This document shows positions 1 to 6,698 of a stretch of 10,913 nucleotides of DNA, in pieces; the stretch's first letter is position 1, and the number at the start of each line of letters is the position of its first letter. A model generated the notes under the pieces. It did not search any database. It saw nothing but the letters and a program-made list of their open reading frames with translations, and was not told the DNA's origin. The position numbers were made by a program, and so were the translations under genes. The stretch covers positions 1 to 10,913 of the forward strand of contig CAZRAL010000072.1 in assembly GCA_964598005.1 (NCBI GenBank). Reading direction: 5' to 3'. The stretch is from CAZRAL01 sp964598005 (GTDB lineage: Bacteria > Pseudomonadota > Gammaproteobacteria > Burkholderiales > Usitatibacteraceae).

Positions 1-217
1 ATTTGGCCGCCGTATCAGTTTTATCTGTTGATTTGAATTTTGCAGGGACGACTATATAGTCCTCATGGTGCCTAAAAAATAGACAAAAACGTTTTCGGTC
101 GTTTTCGCTAAGGAATTGCCAACAACAACCGGTTGCATCTAAGTCCTTGTCAAATAAGGAAGTGGCCTCGCGACCGCTCGCGAGGTTGGTAGAGAAAAGC
201 GGAGACAGAGAGGTCAT
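1..217 (-). CDS. Partial unidentified protein, N-terminal 72 codons, runs off the left edge
   Basis: I read this frame by hand from an ATG at 217 on the minus strand. It stays open for 72 codons to the window edge. A TGA lies eight codons upstream, so this ATG is the first one available. The product begins MTSLSPLFSTNL and contains a fairly polar, protein-like stretch with GCCWQF at residues 30-35, RKRFCLFFRHH at 41-51 and YIVVPAKF at 54-61. I recognise no domain and see no signal peptide or membrane segment. No Shine-Dalgarno sequence is visible; the bases just upstream are pyrimidine-rich. It starts about 84 bases after the tRNA-Phe terminator. An open frame of this length can occur by chance (roughly a few percent per frame), so the call rests on its open edge and protein-like composition only. 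Confidence 0.4.
   Translation of the reverse strand, partial: MTSLSPLFSTNLASGREATSLFDKDLDATGCCWQFLSENDRKRFCLFFRHHEDYIVVPAKFKSTDKTDTAAK
166..185. repeat. Small GC-rich hairpin CCTCGCG/CGCGAGG
   Basis: Seven-base perfect inverted repeat (166-172 and 179-185) with a six-base spacer. It has no T-run on either side, so it is not an intrinsic terminator. It lies inside the partial left-edge reading frame and may simply be coding sequence. Confidence 0.4.
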
Positions 218-300
218 AAAGAGAGAAAAAACGACCAATCAATGAGGGTGACGCTCTCGAGGTTAAACCGCAGAACCGCGCCAGTACTGGCGTTGCGGGC

Positions 301-328
301 AAAAAAAATACCAACCGATAAGGGTTGG
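301..328 (-). terminator. Intrinsic terminator after tRNA-Phe
   Basis: Read on the minus strand, a six-base stem CCAACC/GGTTGG (plus-strand arms 311-316 and 323-328) with a six-base loop is followed by TA and a run of eight T (plus-strand A301-A308). It lies 12 bases past the tRNA CCA end. This is the right place and form for factor-independent termination of the single tRNA transcript. Confidence 0.75.
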
Positions 329-340
329 CATTTTCTGTGT

Positions 341-416
<76 letters not shown>

Positions 417-440
417 AAATGCGCTGCAATAAAGCCCGTT

Positions 441-469
441 ATTGTAGTGGGAATACTGCTTAATTCCAA
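441..469 (-). promoter_or_regulatory. Sigma70-type promoter of tRNA-Phe
   Basis: On the minus strand, a -35-like TTGGAA (plus 464-469) and a -10-like TACAAT (plus 441-446) are separated by exactly 17 bases. A short GC-containing discriminator follows before the tRNA 5' end at 416. The -10 matches consensus at five of six positions and the -35 at four of six. Confidence 0.6.
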
Positions 470-488
470 CTGTAACCGTGACTAAAAC

Positions 489-2906
489 TTAAATATCAAG
501 ATTTTTTACAATCAATGCGTTATTTTCGATAAATGCGCGGCGTGGCTCGACATCGTCACCCATGAGTGTTGTAAACATCATATCGGCACCAATTACGTCT
601 TCGATCTGTACTTTGTTCAGAATGCGCACCTGGGGGTCCATGGTTGTTTCCCAAAGTTGTTCGGGATTCATCTCTCCCAACCCTTTATAGCGCTGGATGT
701 GCATCCCTTCCTTGGCCTGCTCCAGCAACCAAGAGAGCGCTTCACCAAATGTTTTGACCGCGCGCGCCCTTTCACCGCGACGAATTTCGGCGCCTCCTCT
801 TACCAGGCCGTTCAAGGTTTGTGCGGTATGGACGATCTGTTCGTAATCGCTGGTTTCGATAAAGGTGGTGTTGAGCACTGTTTCACGGGTGTTTCCATGC
901 AGCGTTTTAACACAACGCAACTGCCACATATCGTGTGCTTCATCATGCTCCACATCGATTTTGAGGCTACCCTCACCAACGGCATCGGTGAGCCATACCG
1001 CTGCCCTGGTCGCTGCCTCTGCTGTAGAAAGATCGATCGGCGGCGTGGCGAGTAATCCCCACAAAACTTCGGGATCGAAAGCCCGTGAGAGCCGCCCAAT
1101 CACCGCATCGGTAATCAAGTATTCACTGGCAATCTGTCCGAGTGCTTCGCCTTGGATAGGCGATGCGTTGAGCGCAGGGATAAGCGCGGCCTCGCTTAAT
1201 GCTTTTTTGAGTTGCGCTCTTTTTAGCTCATGTTCATCTTTGATGTAGCGCTCTTCCTTGCCCATTTTTATTTTGTAAAGTGGCGGTTGGGCGATATAGA
1301 TGTAGCCGTTTTCGACCAGTTGCGGCATCTGCCGATAAAAAAAAGTGAGCAGCAAGGTACGAATATGCGCGCCATCGACATCGGCATCGGTCATGATGAT
1401 GATGCGGTGATATCGCAGTTTGTCGTGATTGAAATCGTCTTTGCCGATTCCGGCGCCCAACGCGGTAATCAATGTGGCAATTTGCTCCGACGAAATGACT
1501 TTGTCGATACGCGCTTTCTCAACGTTCAACACCTTGCCGCGCAGCGGAAGAATGGCCTGGAATTTACGGTCACGCCCCTGTTTTGCCGAGCCCCCTGCGG
1601 AATCGCCCTCGACAATATAGATTTCGCATAGCGCTGGGTCTTTTTCCTGACAATCCGCCAATTTCCCCGGCAGCCCGACCCCATCCATCACGCCTTTACG
1701 GCGCGTTAATTCACGCGCCTTGCGGGCGGCATCGCGCGCACGGGCGGCATCGATAATTTTGCCGCAAATTATTTTGGCATCGCTCGGCGTTTCCAGCAGG
1801 TATTCAGCCAATTTGGCGCCCACAACTTCCTGCACCACAGGCTGTACCTCGGAAGACACCAGTTTATCTTTGGTTTGTGAGGAAAACTTTGGCTCGGGAA
1901 CCTTCACCGAAAGGACACAAGTCAAGCCTTCGCGCATATCGTCGCCGGAGGTTTCCACTTTTGCCTTTTTGGCCAATTCATTTTCTTCGATATATTTATT
2001 CAAAACGCGCGTCATGGCTTGACGCAGGCCGGTTAAATGGGAGCCGCCGTCGCGTTGCGGAATGTTGTTGGTAAAGCATTGAACCGTTTCCCCATAGCTA
2101 TCGTTCCATTGCATCGATACTTCGACGGTGATGCCGTCTTTTTCCCCCACCGCATAAAAAATTTTCGGATGGAGAACGTTCTTGGCCCGGTTCATATAAT
2201 CGACAAAGCCTTTTACTCCGCCAGAGTGGGCAAAGTTTTCGCTTTTGCCCGTTCGCTGATCGATCAATTCTATTTTTACGCCGTTGTTGAGAAAAGAAAG
2301 TTCGCGCAGCCGTTTGGCCAAAATTTCGTAATGGAATTCAATCACGCCGAACGTTTCCTTGGCGGCAAGAAAGTGAACCTCAGTCCCTCGTTTTTCGGTC
2401 GTCCCGGTAACCGCAAGCGGTGCAACCGTTTCCCCCATACGAAATTCCATCTGATGTGCCTTACCGTCACGCCAAATGCGTAGTTTCAACCATTCCGATA
2501 AGGCGTTCACTACCGACACTCCAACGCCATGTAGTCCCCCTGAAACTTTGTAGGAGTTCGCGTCGAATTTTCCGCCCGCATGCAATTCGGTCATCACTAT
2601 TTCTGCCGCCGAGCGTTTGAATTCGTCGTCATCTTTGATCCCGGTCGGAATTCCCCGGCCGTTATCCAGTACGGAAACCGAGTTGTCGGTATGAATGATC
2701 ACTTTGATATCATCGCAATATCCGGCCAGCGCTTCATCAATGGCATTATCGACAACTTCGAATACCATATGATGCAAGCCTGTGCCATCCGATGTGTCGC
2801 CAATGTACATGCCGGGGCGTTTACGAACCGCCTCCAGCCCTTTCAGTATCTTGATGGAGTCGGAATCGTAGGCGGGCATGTTGTCTTGCTTTTTTGCGGG
2901 AACCAT
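489..2906 (-). CDS. gyrB: DNA gyrase subunit B
   Basis: GyrB is the ATPase half of the A2B2 type II topoisomerase that introduces negative supercoils into DNA ahead of the fork. At 805 residues it matches the long proteobacterial form. The GHKL ATPase domain shows EVVDNAIDEAL (E50, N54), DNGRGIP (D81-P87) and the glycine-rich GGLHGVGVSVVNAL lid at about 123-136. The QRDGGSH loop at 284-290 belongs to the transducer domain. The TOPRIM domain has EGDSAGG (433-439), PLRGKVLNVE (454-463) and DADVDG (507-512). An insert of about 170 residues, typical of Gram-negative GyrB, precedes the C-terminal RYKGLGEMNPEQLW (739-752), which contacts GyrA. The ATG at 2906 has an upstream AGGAAG, supporting this start. 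The gene lies 54 bases downstream of dnaN, probably in the dnaA-dnaN-gyrB transcription unit, with no recF between. Confidence 0.98.
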   Translation of the reverse strand: MVPAKKQDNMPAYDSDSIKILKGLEAVRKRPGMYIGDTSDGTGLHHMVFEVVDNAIDEALAGYCDDIKVIIHTDNSVSVLDNGRGIPTGIKDDDEFKRSAAEIVMTELHAGGKFDANSYKVSGGLHGVGVSVVNALSEWLKLRIWRDGKAHQMEFRMGETVAPLAVTGTTEKRGTEVHFLAAKETFGVIEFHYEILAKRLRELSFLNNGVKIELIDQRTGKSENFAHSGGVKGFVDYMNRAKNVLHPKIFYAVGEKDGITVEVSMQWNDSYGETVQCFTNNIPQRDGGSHLTGLRQAMTRVLNKYIEENELAKKAKVETSGDDMREGLTCVLSVKVPEPKFSSQTKDKLVSSEVQPVVQEVVGAKLAEYLLETPSDAKIICGKIIDAARARDAARKARELTRRKGVMDGVGLPGKLADCQEKDPALCEIYIVEGDSAGGSAKQGRDRKFQAILPLRGKVLNVEKARIDKVISSEQIATLITALGAGIGKDDFNHDKLRYHRIIIMTDADVDGAHIRTLLLTFFYRQMPQLVENGYIYIAQPPLYKIKMGKEERYIKDEHELKRAQLKKALSEAALIPALNASPIQGEALGQIASEYLITDAVIGRLSRAFDPEVLWGLLATPPIDLSTAEAATRAAVWLTDAVGEGSLKIDVEHDEAHDMWQLRCVKTLHGNTRETVLNTTFIETSDYEQIVHTAQTLNGLVRGGAEIRRGERARAVKTFGEALSWLLEQAKEGMHIQRYKGLGEMNPEQLWETTMDPQVRILNKVQIEDVIGADMMFTTLMGDDVEPRRAFIENNALIVKNLDI

Positions 2907-2960
2907 TTACTTCCTAAAAATTTATTTGTTGATCAAATCAGGCTATATGGCAGACGTGCC

Positions 2961-4070
2961 TTATATACGCATCGGCATAACCACATATTTGAAATTATCT
3001 TTTCCCGGTTGGGTGATTAAGGTACTTGCCATGTTGGCATCACCGAGCGAAATCATGATGGTTTCGCTATTCAAATGCCCTAAGACATCAAGCAGATAGG
3101 AAATATTGAAAGCAATATCCATCGCCTCTTTGCTATATTCAATTGCTAATCCTTCTTCCGCTTCTTCATGCTCGTTATTGCTACAAATAATCGATAGCGC
3201 ATCTTTGGTAAAGACCAGTCGAACTCCACGTATTTTATCGTTGGATAAAATGGCCGCACGTTGTAGTGCCTGCTGAAATAGAATCCGGTTCAGCATCACA
3301 TGATTGGTATAACCAGTGGGAATCACTTTAGTGTAATCTGGGAATTTCCCTTCGACAATTTTGCTTACCATTTCGATTCCGGAAAAGCTGAATTTCACCT
3401 GATTGCTATGCATATTCAAGCGGACTGGGTCGTCGCTTTCATCCAGCAATTTAATTAATTCCAATACCGTTTTTCGCGGCAATATAACTTCTATTTTCGG
3501 AACGTTTTCAGGCAAGACATAGGAAGCCATGCTCAACCGATGTCCATCAGTTGCCACTACACGCAGAATATTTCCTTCGGTAGAAAATAGGGCTCCATTC
3601 AGGTAATAACGGATATCTTGAACAGCCATTGCAAATTGCACCAAGCCCAACACGTGTTTTAAGTCACGTTGCGGTAAGGAAACTGTCGTAGCCGTATCCT
3701 TGGATTCCGTAATTTTTGGAAAATCCGCGGCTGCAAGCGTTTGCAATGCAAACCGACTTTTTCCAGCTTTTACGGTTAACCGGTTATCCTTGTTTTCCAA
3801 TGCTATTTCTGCGTCTGGTGGAAGCGCGCGCAGAATATCCTGCAATTTTTTTGCACTCACTGTAAGGCTTGCATTTTTATGGGCCTTCTCTAGCTTAACT
3901 GCTGCTTTTATCTGGACTTCCAAATCAGTCGCTAGAAAACTGATCGTTTGATCATTTACCTCAATTAATGCGTTCGAGAGTATGGGTAGCGTATGTCTTC
4001 TTTCAACAATCCCTGTTACAAATTGCAGGGGACCAAGCAAAGTGCTATTGGTTGCTTTTATCATTAGCAT
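2961..4070 (-). CDS. dnaN: DNA polymerase III beta subunit (sliding clamp)
   Basis: DnaN dimerises into the ring that tethers polymerase III and other repair and replication proteins to DNA. The chosen ATG at 4070 gives 369 residues, the normal family length, and begins MLMIKATNSTLLGPL. An AAGG nine bases upstream acts as ribosome-binding site. The frame is open further to a TTG at 4112, but that would add an atypical Tyr-rich leader (GINYYYYLRLKT). A second ATG at 4064 is less well spaced. Family landmarks are RRHTLPIL (24-31), ATDLE (47-51), ATDGHRLS (173-180), GKFPDY (241-246) and the C-terminal YVVMPMRI (362-369), whose MPMR residues line the partner-binding cleft. Three head-to-tail clamp domains of about 120 residues are expected. 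It follows dnaA after a 200-base AT-rich gap and precedes gyrB by 54 bases. Confidence 0.97.
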   Translation of the reverse strand: MLMIKATNSTLLGPLQFVTGIVERRHTLPILSNALIEVNDQTISFLATDLEVQIKAAVKLEKAHKNASLTVSAKKLQDILRALPPDAEIALENKDNRLTVKAGKSRFALQTLAAADFPKITESKDTATTVSLPQRDLKHVLGLVQFAMAVQDIRYYLNGALFSTEGNILRVVATDGHRLSMASYVLPENVPKIEVILPRKTVLELIKLLDESDDPVRLNMHSNQVKFSFSGIEMVSKIVEGKFPDYTKVIPTGYTNHVMLNRILFQQALQRAAILSNDKIRGVRLVFTKDALSIICSNNEHEEAEEGLAIEYSKEAMDIAFNISYLLDVLGHLNSETIMISLGDANMASTLITQPGKDNFKYVVMPMRI

Positions 4071-4112
4071 TGTCTTTAACCTTAAATAATAGTAATAGTT
4101 AATGCCCGACAA

Positions 4113-4270
4113 TTTTTAAATAACGTTGTTTTTTTAAATAAATTCATGATGTTATGATTTTTAAAGAGGCCTTATAAAAGACGGATTAACCTGTGAATAA
4201 TTGTGCATAATTTTTTACAAAGACCGTTAAATATTACTTATACAAAATAATAATGTGTTGTTCCACATGA
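4113..4270. other. AT-rich dnaA-dnaN intergenic region; candidate origin or DNA-unwinding element
   Basis: Between dnaA and dnaN the sequence is strongly AT-rich, with long A/T runs at 4115-4165 and 4200-4250. It holds two near-consensus DnaA boxes in the same orientation and one base apart: TGTGAATAA (4192-4200) and TGTGCATAA (4202-4210), each one mismatch from TGTGGATAA. Weaker 7/9 matches are TTATACAAA (4238-4246) and TGTTCCACA (4259-4267). Clustered boxes beside an easily melted tract fit a DnaA-responsive origin element or dnaN control region. The perfect box lies in the other gap (5627-5829), so which gap is oriC, or whether both contribute, is not settled. Confidence 0.5.
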
Positions 4271-5626
4271 TCAGCCCCGCAATATTTGAATTAATAAAGC
4301 ATGATCACGCGCGATATCCTGTTCGCTTGTCATTAATTCGGTGATTTTCCGGCAAGCATGTAGAACAGTGGTGTGATCACGTCCCCCGAAAGCCTCGCCG
4401 ATCTCCGGTAATGACATCGGCGTAAGTTCTTTTGCTAGTGCCATCGCTATTTGACGGGGGCGTGCCAGAGAGCGAATGCGTTTTTTAGAATACATGTCTG
4501 AAACTTTTATCTTATAGTAATCAGCAACAGTTTTTTGAATATTATCAATCGATATTTGTCGGTTCAAAACGGCCAGCAAATCTTTAAGTGCTTCTTTGGC
4601 TGAAGCGAGTGAAACGGGCATATTATTAAAACGTGAATAAGCCAGTACCCGTTTTAGGCCACCTTCCAATTCACGCACATTCGATCGAATATATTTAGCG
4701 ATGAAAAAAGCGACTTCCTCGTTAAGCGCTATTCCTTCGGACTCGGCCTTTTTCATCAGAATAGCGACCCGCATTTCCAGTTCTGGGGGTTCCACCGATA
4801 CCGTTAAGCCCCAGCCAAAGCGCGAAATCAACCGGTCTTCTATACCGGAAATTTCTTTAGGAAACCGGTCACTGGTGATAACAACTTGTTTTCCGCCTTC
4901 AATAAGGGCATTGAAGGCATAAAAAAACTCTTCCTGTGTACGCGATTTTCCGCTGATAAATTGAATATCATCGATAAGCAAAAGATCTAGTGCGTGATAT
5001 GAGCGTTTGAAACTGTCAAAGGCTTTATGCTGGTAAGCCTTTACCACATCGGTAACGAATTGCTCGGCGTGGAGATAGCGCACTTTGGCACCAGGTATGT
5101 TTTCTAGCATCTGATTGCCGATAGCTTGGACTAAGTGGGTTTTCCCTAAACCCGTTGCACCATATATAAATAGGGGGTTATAGGCACTGCCAGGGTTTTC
5201 TGCTACTTGCACTGCTGCAGCGCGAGCGAGTTGATTGGCTTTACCACCGACAAAAGTCGAGAAGGTGAACTGTCGATTAAGCCGGTGAGAAGGTTGAGTT
5301 GCCGATTTTAGCGAGAGGGTAGCAGGAGTTTGTGCTGTATCGTTGTTTATTTGAACAGATATTTCAGAAGTAGGGGGGGCACCGATATTTTCTTCTTCTA
5401 ATGCCAGGTCAATCCGGATTGGCCGGGCAAAGAATTTTTCGCCAGCCCCCTCAATTCGTGACAATAATCGATCTTTTACCCATTGCAAAATGTGTCGATT
5501 GGGCGCCACCAGGGTAAAGTCATCGCCATCCTGCTCAAAGCGTAAGGGCTTGATCCACGTGTTGTACTGATGCGCGGATAGCTCCTGCTTGAACTCAGAG
5601 ATACAGGATAGCCAAAAAGGATGCAT
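4271..5626 (-). CDS. dnaA: Chromosomal replication initiator protein DnaA
   Basis: DnaA is the AAA+ initiator that binds 9-mer boxes at oriC, oligomerises with ATP, melts the unwinding element and helps load DnaB. Its 451 residues are normal for the family. Domain I (about 1-80) has the typical FxQELSAHQYNTWIKPL-type start, and a short variable linker follows at about 80-115. The AAA+ core shows Walker A GATGLGKT (156-163), Walker B LLLIDD (215-220), sensor 1 ITSDR (250-254), an arginine finger in SRFGWGL (R269) and sensor 2 NVRELEG (R318). Domain IV carries the box-recognition signature FGGRDHTTVLHACRKI (413-428). The ATG at 5626 fits the usual N-terminus, but I see no good Shine-Dalgarno before it. 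A perfect DnaA box about 76 bases upstream suggests autoregulation. Confidence 0.98.
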   Translation of the reverse strand: MHPFWLSCISEFKQELSAHQYNTWIKPLRFEQDGDDFTLVAPNRHILQWVKDRLLSRIEGAGEKFFARPIRIDLALEEENIGAPPTSEISVQINNDTAQTPATLSLKSATQPSHRLNRQFTFSTFVGGKANQLARAAAVQVAENPGSAYNPLFIYGATGLGKTHLVQAIGNQMLENIPGAKVRYLHAEQFVTDVVKAYQHKAFDSFKRSYHALDLLLIDDIQFISGKSRTQEEFFYAFNALIEGGKQVVITSDRFPKEISGIEDRLISRFGWGLTVSVEPPELEMRVAILMKKAESEGIALNEEVAFFIAKYIRSNVRELEGGLKRVLAYSRFNNMPVSLASAKEALKDLLAVLNRQISIDNIQKTVADYYKIKVSDMYSKKRIRSLARPRQIAMALAKELTPMSLPEIGEAFGGRDHTTVLHACRKITELMTSEQDIARDHALLIQILRG

Positions 5627-5636
5627 TCGAAGGAAT

Positions 5637-5645
5637 TGTGGATGG
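5637..5645 (-). promoter_or_regulatory. Degenerate DnaA box
   Basis: TGTGGATGG on the plus strand matches seven of nine positions of the inverted DnaA box TGTGGATAA. It lies 11 bases upstream of the dnaA start codon, where binding could affect dnaA expression. It is weak on its own and noted because a perfect box is in the same gap. Confidence 0.3.
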
Positions 5646-5701
5646 AGACGAGGGTGAAACAGAGAGCAAGATAATTGTTATTCTATTCTTTCTGCGGCAA
5701 C

Positions 5702-5710
5702 TTATCCACA
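5702..5710 (+). promoter_or_regulatory. Perfect DnaA box TTATCCACA
   Basis: This is an exact match to the high-affinity DnaA 9-mer, in the divergent dnaA-rpmH gap about 76 bases upstream of the dnaA start. In related bacteria such boxes serve dnaA autoregulation, origin function, or both. Gene orientation switches in this gap, with dnaA-dnaN-gyrB going left and rpmH onward going right, as expected at or beside oriC. Confidence 0.75.
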
Positions 5711-5745
5711 TGCAAAATGGCGCAAGGAAAAAAGAAGGCGCGCTA

Positions 5746-5765
5746 ATGAAGTTGACTAACTTCAT
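5746..5765. repeat. Perfect inverted repeat ATGAAGTT-GACT-AACTTCAT upstream of rpmH
   Basis: Two eight-base arms (5746-5753 and 5758-5765) flank a four-base centre. The right half overlaps the likely rpmH -35 element TTGACT, so the symmetry could be an operator for a dimeric regulator. It has no T-run and is not a terminator. No regulator is identifiable from the sequence. Confidence 0.55.
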
Positions 5766-5781
5766 GAAAATAGTCGAAAAT
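5752..5781 (+). promoter_or_regulatory. Possible rpmH promoter
   Basis: TTGACT (5752-5757, five of six to the -35 consensus) is followed after 18 bases by GAAAAT (5776-5781, four of six to the -10). This would start transcription around 5788, giving a leader of about 40 bases. It would also drive the inserted cassette genes and rnpA downstream. Confidence 0.35.
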
Positions 5782-5800
5782 GCACGGTTTTCCTGAACTG

Positions 5801-5814
5801 ATTTCGATCGAAAT
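5801..5814. repeat. 14-bp perfect palindrome ATTTCGATCGAAAT in the rpmH leader
   Basis: This self-complementary 14-mer sits directly before the rpmH ribosome-binding site AAGGA (5816-5820). It is a possible protein-binding site. As RNA it has no loop, so it is less likely to be a hairpin regulator. Confidence 0.45.
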
Positions 5815-5829
5815 GAAGGACTTACACGT

Positions 5830-5964
5830 ATGAAAAGAACTTACCAGCCCTCTGTTGCGCGGCGCAAAAAAACGCATGGCTTTTTGGTGCGTATGAAAAC
5901 AACAGGTGGACGCAGTGTGATTAATTCCCGTCGCGCAAAGGGACGGGCACGCCTTGCGGTATAA
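5830..5964 (+). CDS. rpmH: 50S ribosomal protein L34
   Basis: L34 is a tiny, very basic protein of the large ribosomal subunit. The 44 codons encode MKRTYQPSVARRKKTHGFLV followed by RMKTTGGRSVIN and a C-terminus of RRAKGRARLAV. This is essentially the full bacterial consensus, so the identification is secure despite the length. The ATG at 5830 has AAGGA (5816-5820) at nine-base spacing. The gene diverges from dnaA. It normally begins the rpmH-rnpA-yidD-yidC cluster with rnpA close behind. Here the next recognisable conserved gene, rnpA, starts about 743 bases after the L34 stop because of the inserted cassette-like DNA. Confidence 0.97.
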   Translation: MKRTYQPSVARRKKTHGFLVRMKTTGGRSVINSRRAKGRARLAV

Positions 5965-5970
5965 AACAAG

Positions 5971-6303
5971 TTGAGCGTCACAGAGTGCACACGTCTAGTC
6001 CGTCTGCCGCCTGCATCCGCTGCGGCCAGTTTAAGCCAAGCGCGCTCCCTGATGCTTTCCCTGTGTTTCGACGCAGGTGAAGAGGTTATTGGGTTAACAC
6101 CTGCGGAACTTCAGCAGGCCGCCGAGCGAATTCAAAGTGGCGGCCAATATGTTTTTGAGCCACAGGCGCTTGCAAAGGTGGTTGCTCTTCACACGGCGGC
6201 AAAAGCAATCACACCACATAAACTCGTTGCTGATCTATTGCGCTGGCTACTGCCCCCGTTGCTCGTATTCGCGGCAGCTTACTGGTTCCTTGCTCACTCA
6301 TGA
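5971..6303 (+). CDS. Cassette-encoded hypothetical protein with C-terminal membrane segment
   Basis: I do not recognise this 110-codon frame. Its body is soluble-looking, with LTPAELQQAAERIQSGG at about residues 42-58. The C-terminus has one hydrophobic segment, WLLPPLLVFAAAYWFLAHS, at residues 92-110, so it may be a tail-anchored membrane protein. The start is uncertain. TTG at 5971 lies exactly at the cassette edge, six bases after the rpmH stop, with no Shine-Dalgarno but possible reinitiation. An ATG at 6052 would give 83 residues and also lacks a clear ribosome-binding site. The stop at 6303 is seven bases before the attC R'' box, the tight packing typical of cassette ORFs. Expression probably depends on rpmH transcription. 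No function can be assigned. Confidence 0.5.
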   Translation: MSVTECTRLVRLPPASAAASLSQARSLMLSLCFDAGEEVIGLTPAELQQAAERIQSGGQYVFEPQALAKVVALHTAAKAITPHKLVADLLRWLLPPLLVFAAAYWFLAHS

Positions 6304-6382
6304 CCGCGACGCCCAACCCTGCGCTCAACCCGGATGTCCTACATGCCGCTTCGCGGCATTCCTGTCGCCGGTTAGATCTACG
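5971..6382 (+). mobile_element. Integron-type gene cassette (412 bp) inserted after rpmH
   Basis: The left boundary is GTTGAGC at 5970-5976, matching the integron core site GTTRRRY, six bases past the rpmH stop. The right boundary is the G of GTTAGAT (6382-6388), the end of an attC-like site. In a circularised cassette the joined core site would read GTTGAGC; its complement GCTCAAC differs by one base from the R'' box GCCCAAC at 6311-6317, as expected if both ends belong to one cassette. The single ORF fills nearly all of the cassette in the rpmH direction. No integrase gene is present, so this would be a cassette captured outside an integron, or a remnant of one. Confidence 0.7.
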
Positions 6383-6388
6383 TTAGAT
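6311..6388 (+). other. attC recombination site (integron cassette 59-base-element type)
   Basis: All attC parts are present in order over 78 bp. R'' is GCCCAAC (6311-6317, RYYYAAC), followed by a 5-base spacer. L'' is GCTCAACC (6323-6330). A central hairpin ATGCCGC-TTC-GCGGCAT occupies 6343-6359. L' is CCGGTTAG (6368-6375), followed by a 6-base spacer, and R' is GTTAGAT (6382-6388, GTTRRRY). L'' and L' pair with unpaired C residues on the L'' side, matching the extrahelical bases that set attC strand choice. The length is within the known attC range. The 3' half (GCCGGTTAGATC-TACGTTAGATGC) strongly resembles chromosomal-integron attC sites. Confidence 0.8.
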
Positions 6389-6698
6389 GCTCTCAAGGAT
6401 AAGCAATGGCATTGAATCTTAAAGAGGTTGATGGTGTTGTAATTCAACCCAAGCACAAAGCCACATGCCACTGTGGCGGCGTGGAGTTTGAACTCGATCT
6501 ACCGGAAGGCCTTGTTGATGTGCGGCGGTGCGATTGCTCCCTTTGTCGCAGAAGAGGCGCAATTGCTGCTTCAATCCCTCTGTCAGGGATAAAGATAATC
6601 AAAGGGGAGCACCTACTTAATAGTCGAGAGGGACAGCCAACAAGCACAGCTTGTTGGCTGTCCCTCCGCGCTACGCTATATAAAATCTGCTGGGCTCG
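6383..6698 (+). mobile_element. Remnant of a second gene cassette carrying a GFA-type gene
   Basis: DNA immediately right of the attC core (TTAGATGC from 6383) leads in 23 bases to a well-initiated ORF of the GFA family, a layout typical of a second cassette. No convincing attC closes it on the right. The gene is broken at a perfect hairpin (6628-6666), and only about 40 bases remain before the rnpA frame. A degenerate core-like GTTTAAT at 6698-6704 (one mismatch to GTTRRRY) is the best guess for the right boundary, so the end given is approximate. Confidence 0.4.

Noticed and set aside
50..61. 12-bp palindrome GACTATATAGTC
   Set aside because: It falls inside the probable left-edge coding frame and has no supporting context.
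2907..2960. Terminator or promoter between dnaN and gyrB
   Set aside because: Only a four-base GGCA/TGCC stem is present with no T-run, and no convincing -35/-10 pair; co-transcription is more likely.
4071..4112. Upstream TTG start for dnaN giving 383 residues
   Set aside because: It adds a Tyr-rich leader absent from DnaN, while ATG 4070 has a ribosome-binding site and gives the standard 369 residues.
4259..4274. parS-like TGTTCCACATGATCAG at the dnaA stop
   Set aside because: It has several mismatches including in the CACGTG core (CACATG), so ParB binding is unlikely; kept only as a weak DnaA-box-like site.
5654..5660. GTGAAAC half parS upstream of dnaA
   Set aside because: Only one arm is present, without the palindromic core.
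6137..6415. Alternative 92-codon frame inside cassette 1
   Set aside because: It overlaps the better-placed cassette ORF, reads through the attC site and has low-quality composition; treated as a shadow frame.
6628..6666. Palindrome as an intrinsic terminator for the rpmH transcript
   Set aside because: No U-tract follows either strand's stem; the downstream bases are CGCGCTACGC on the plus strand.
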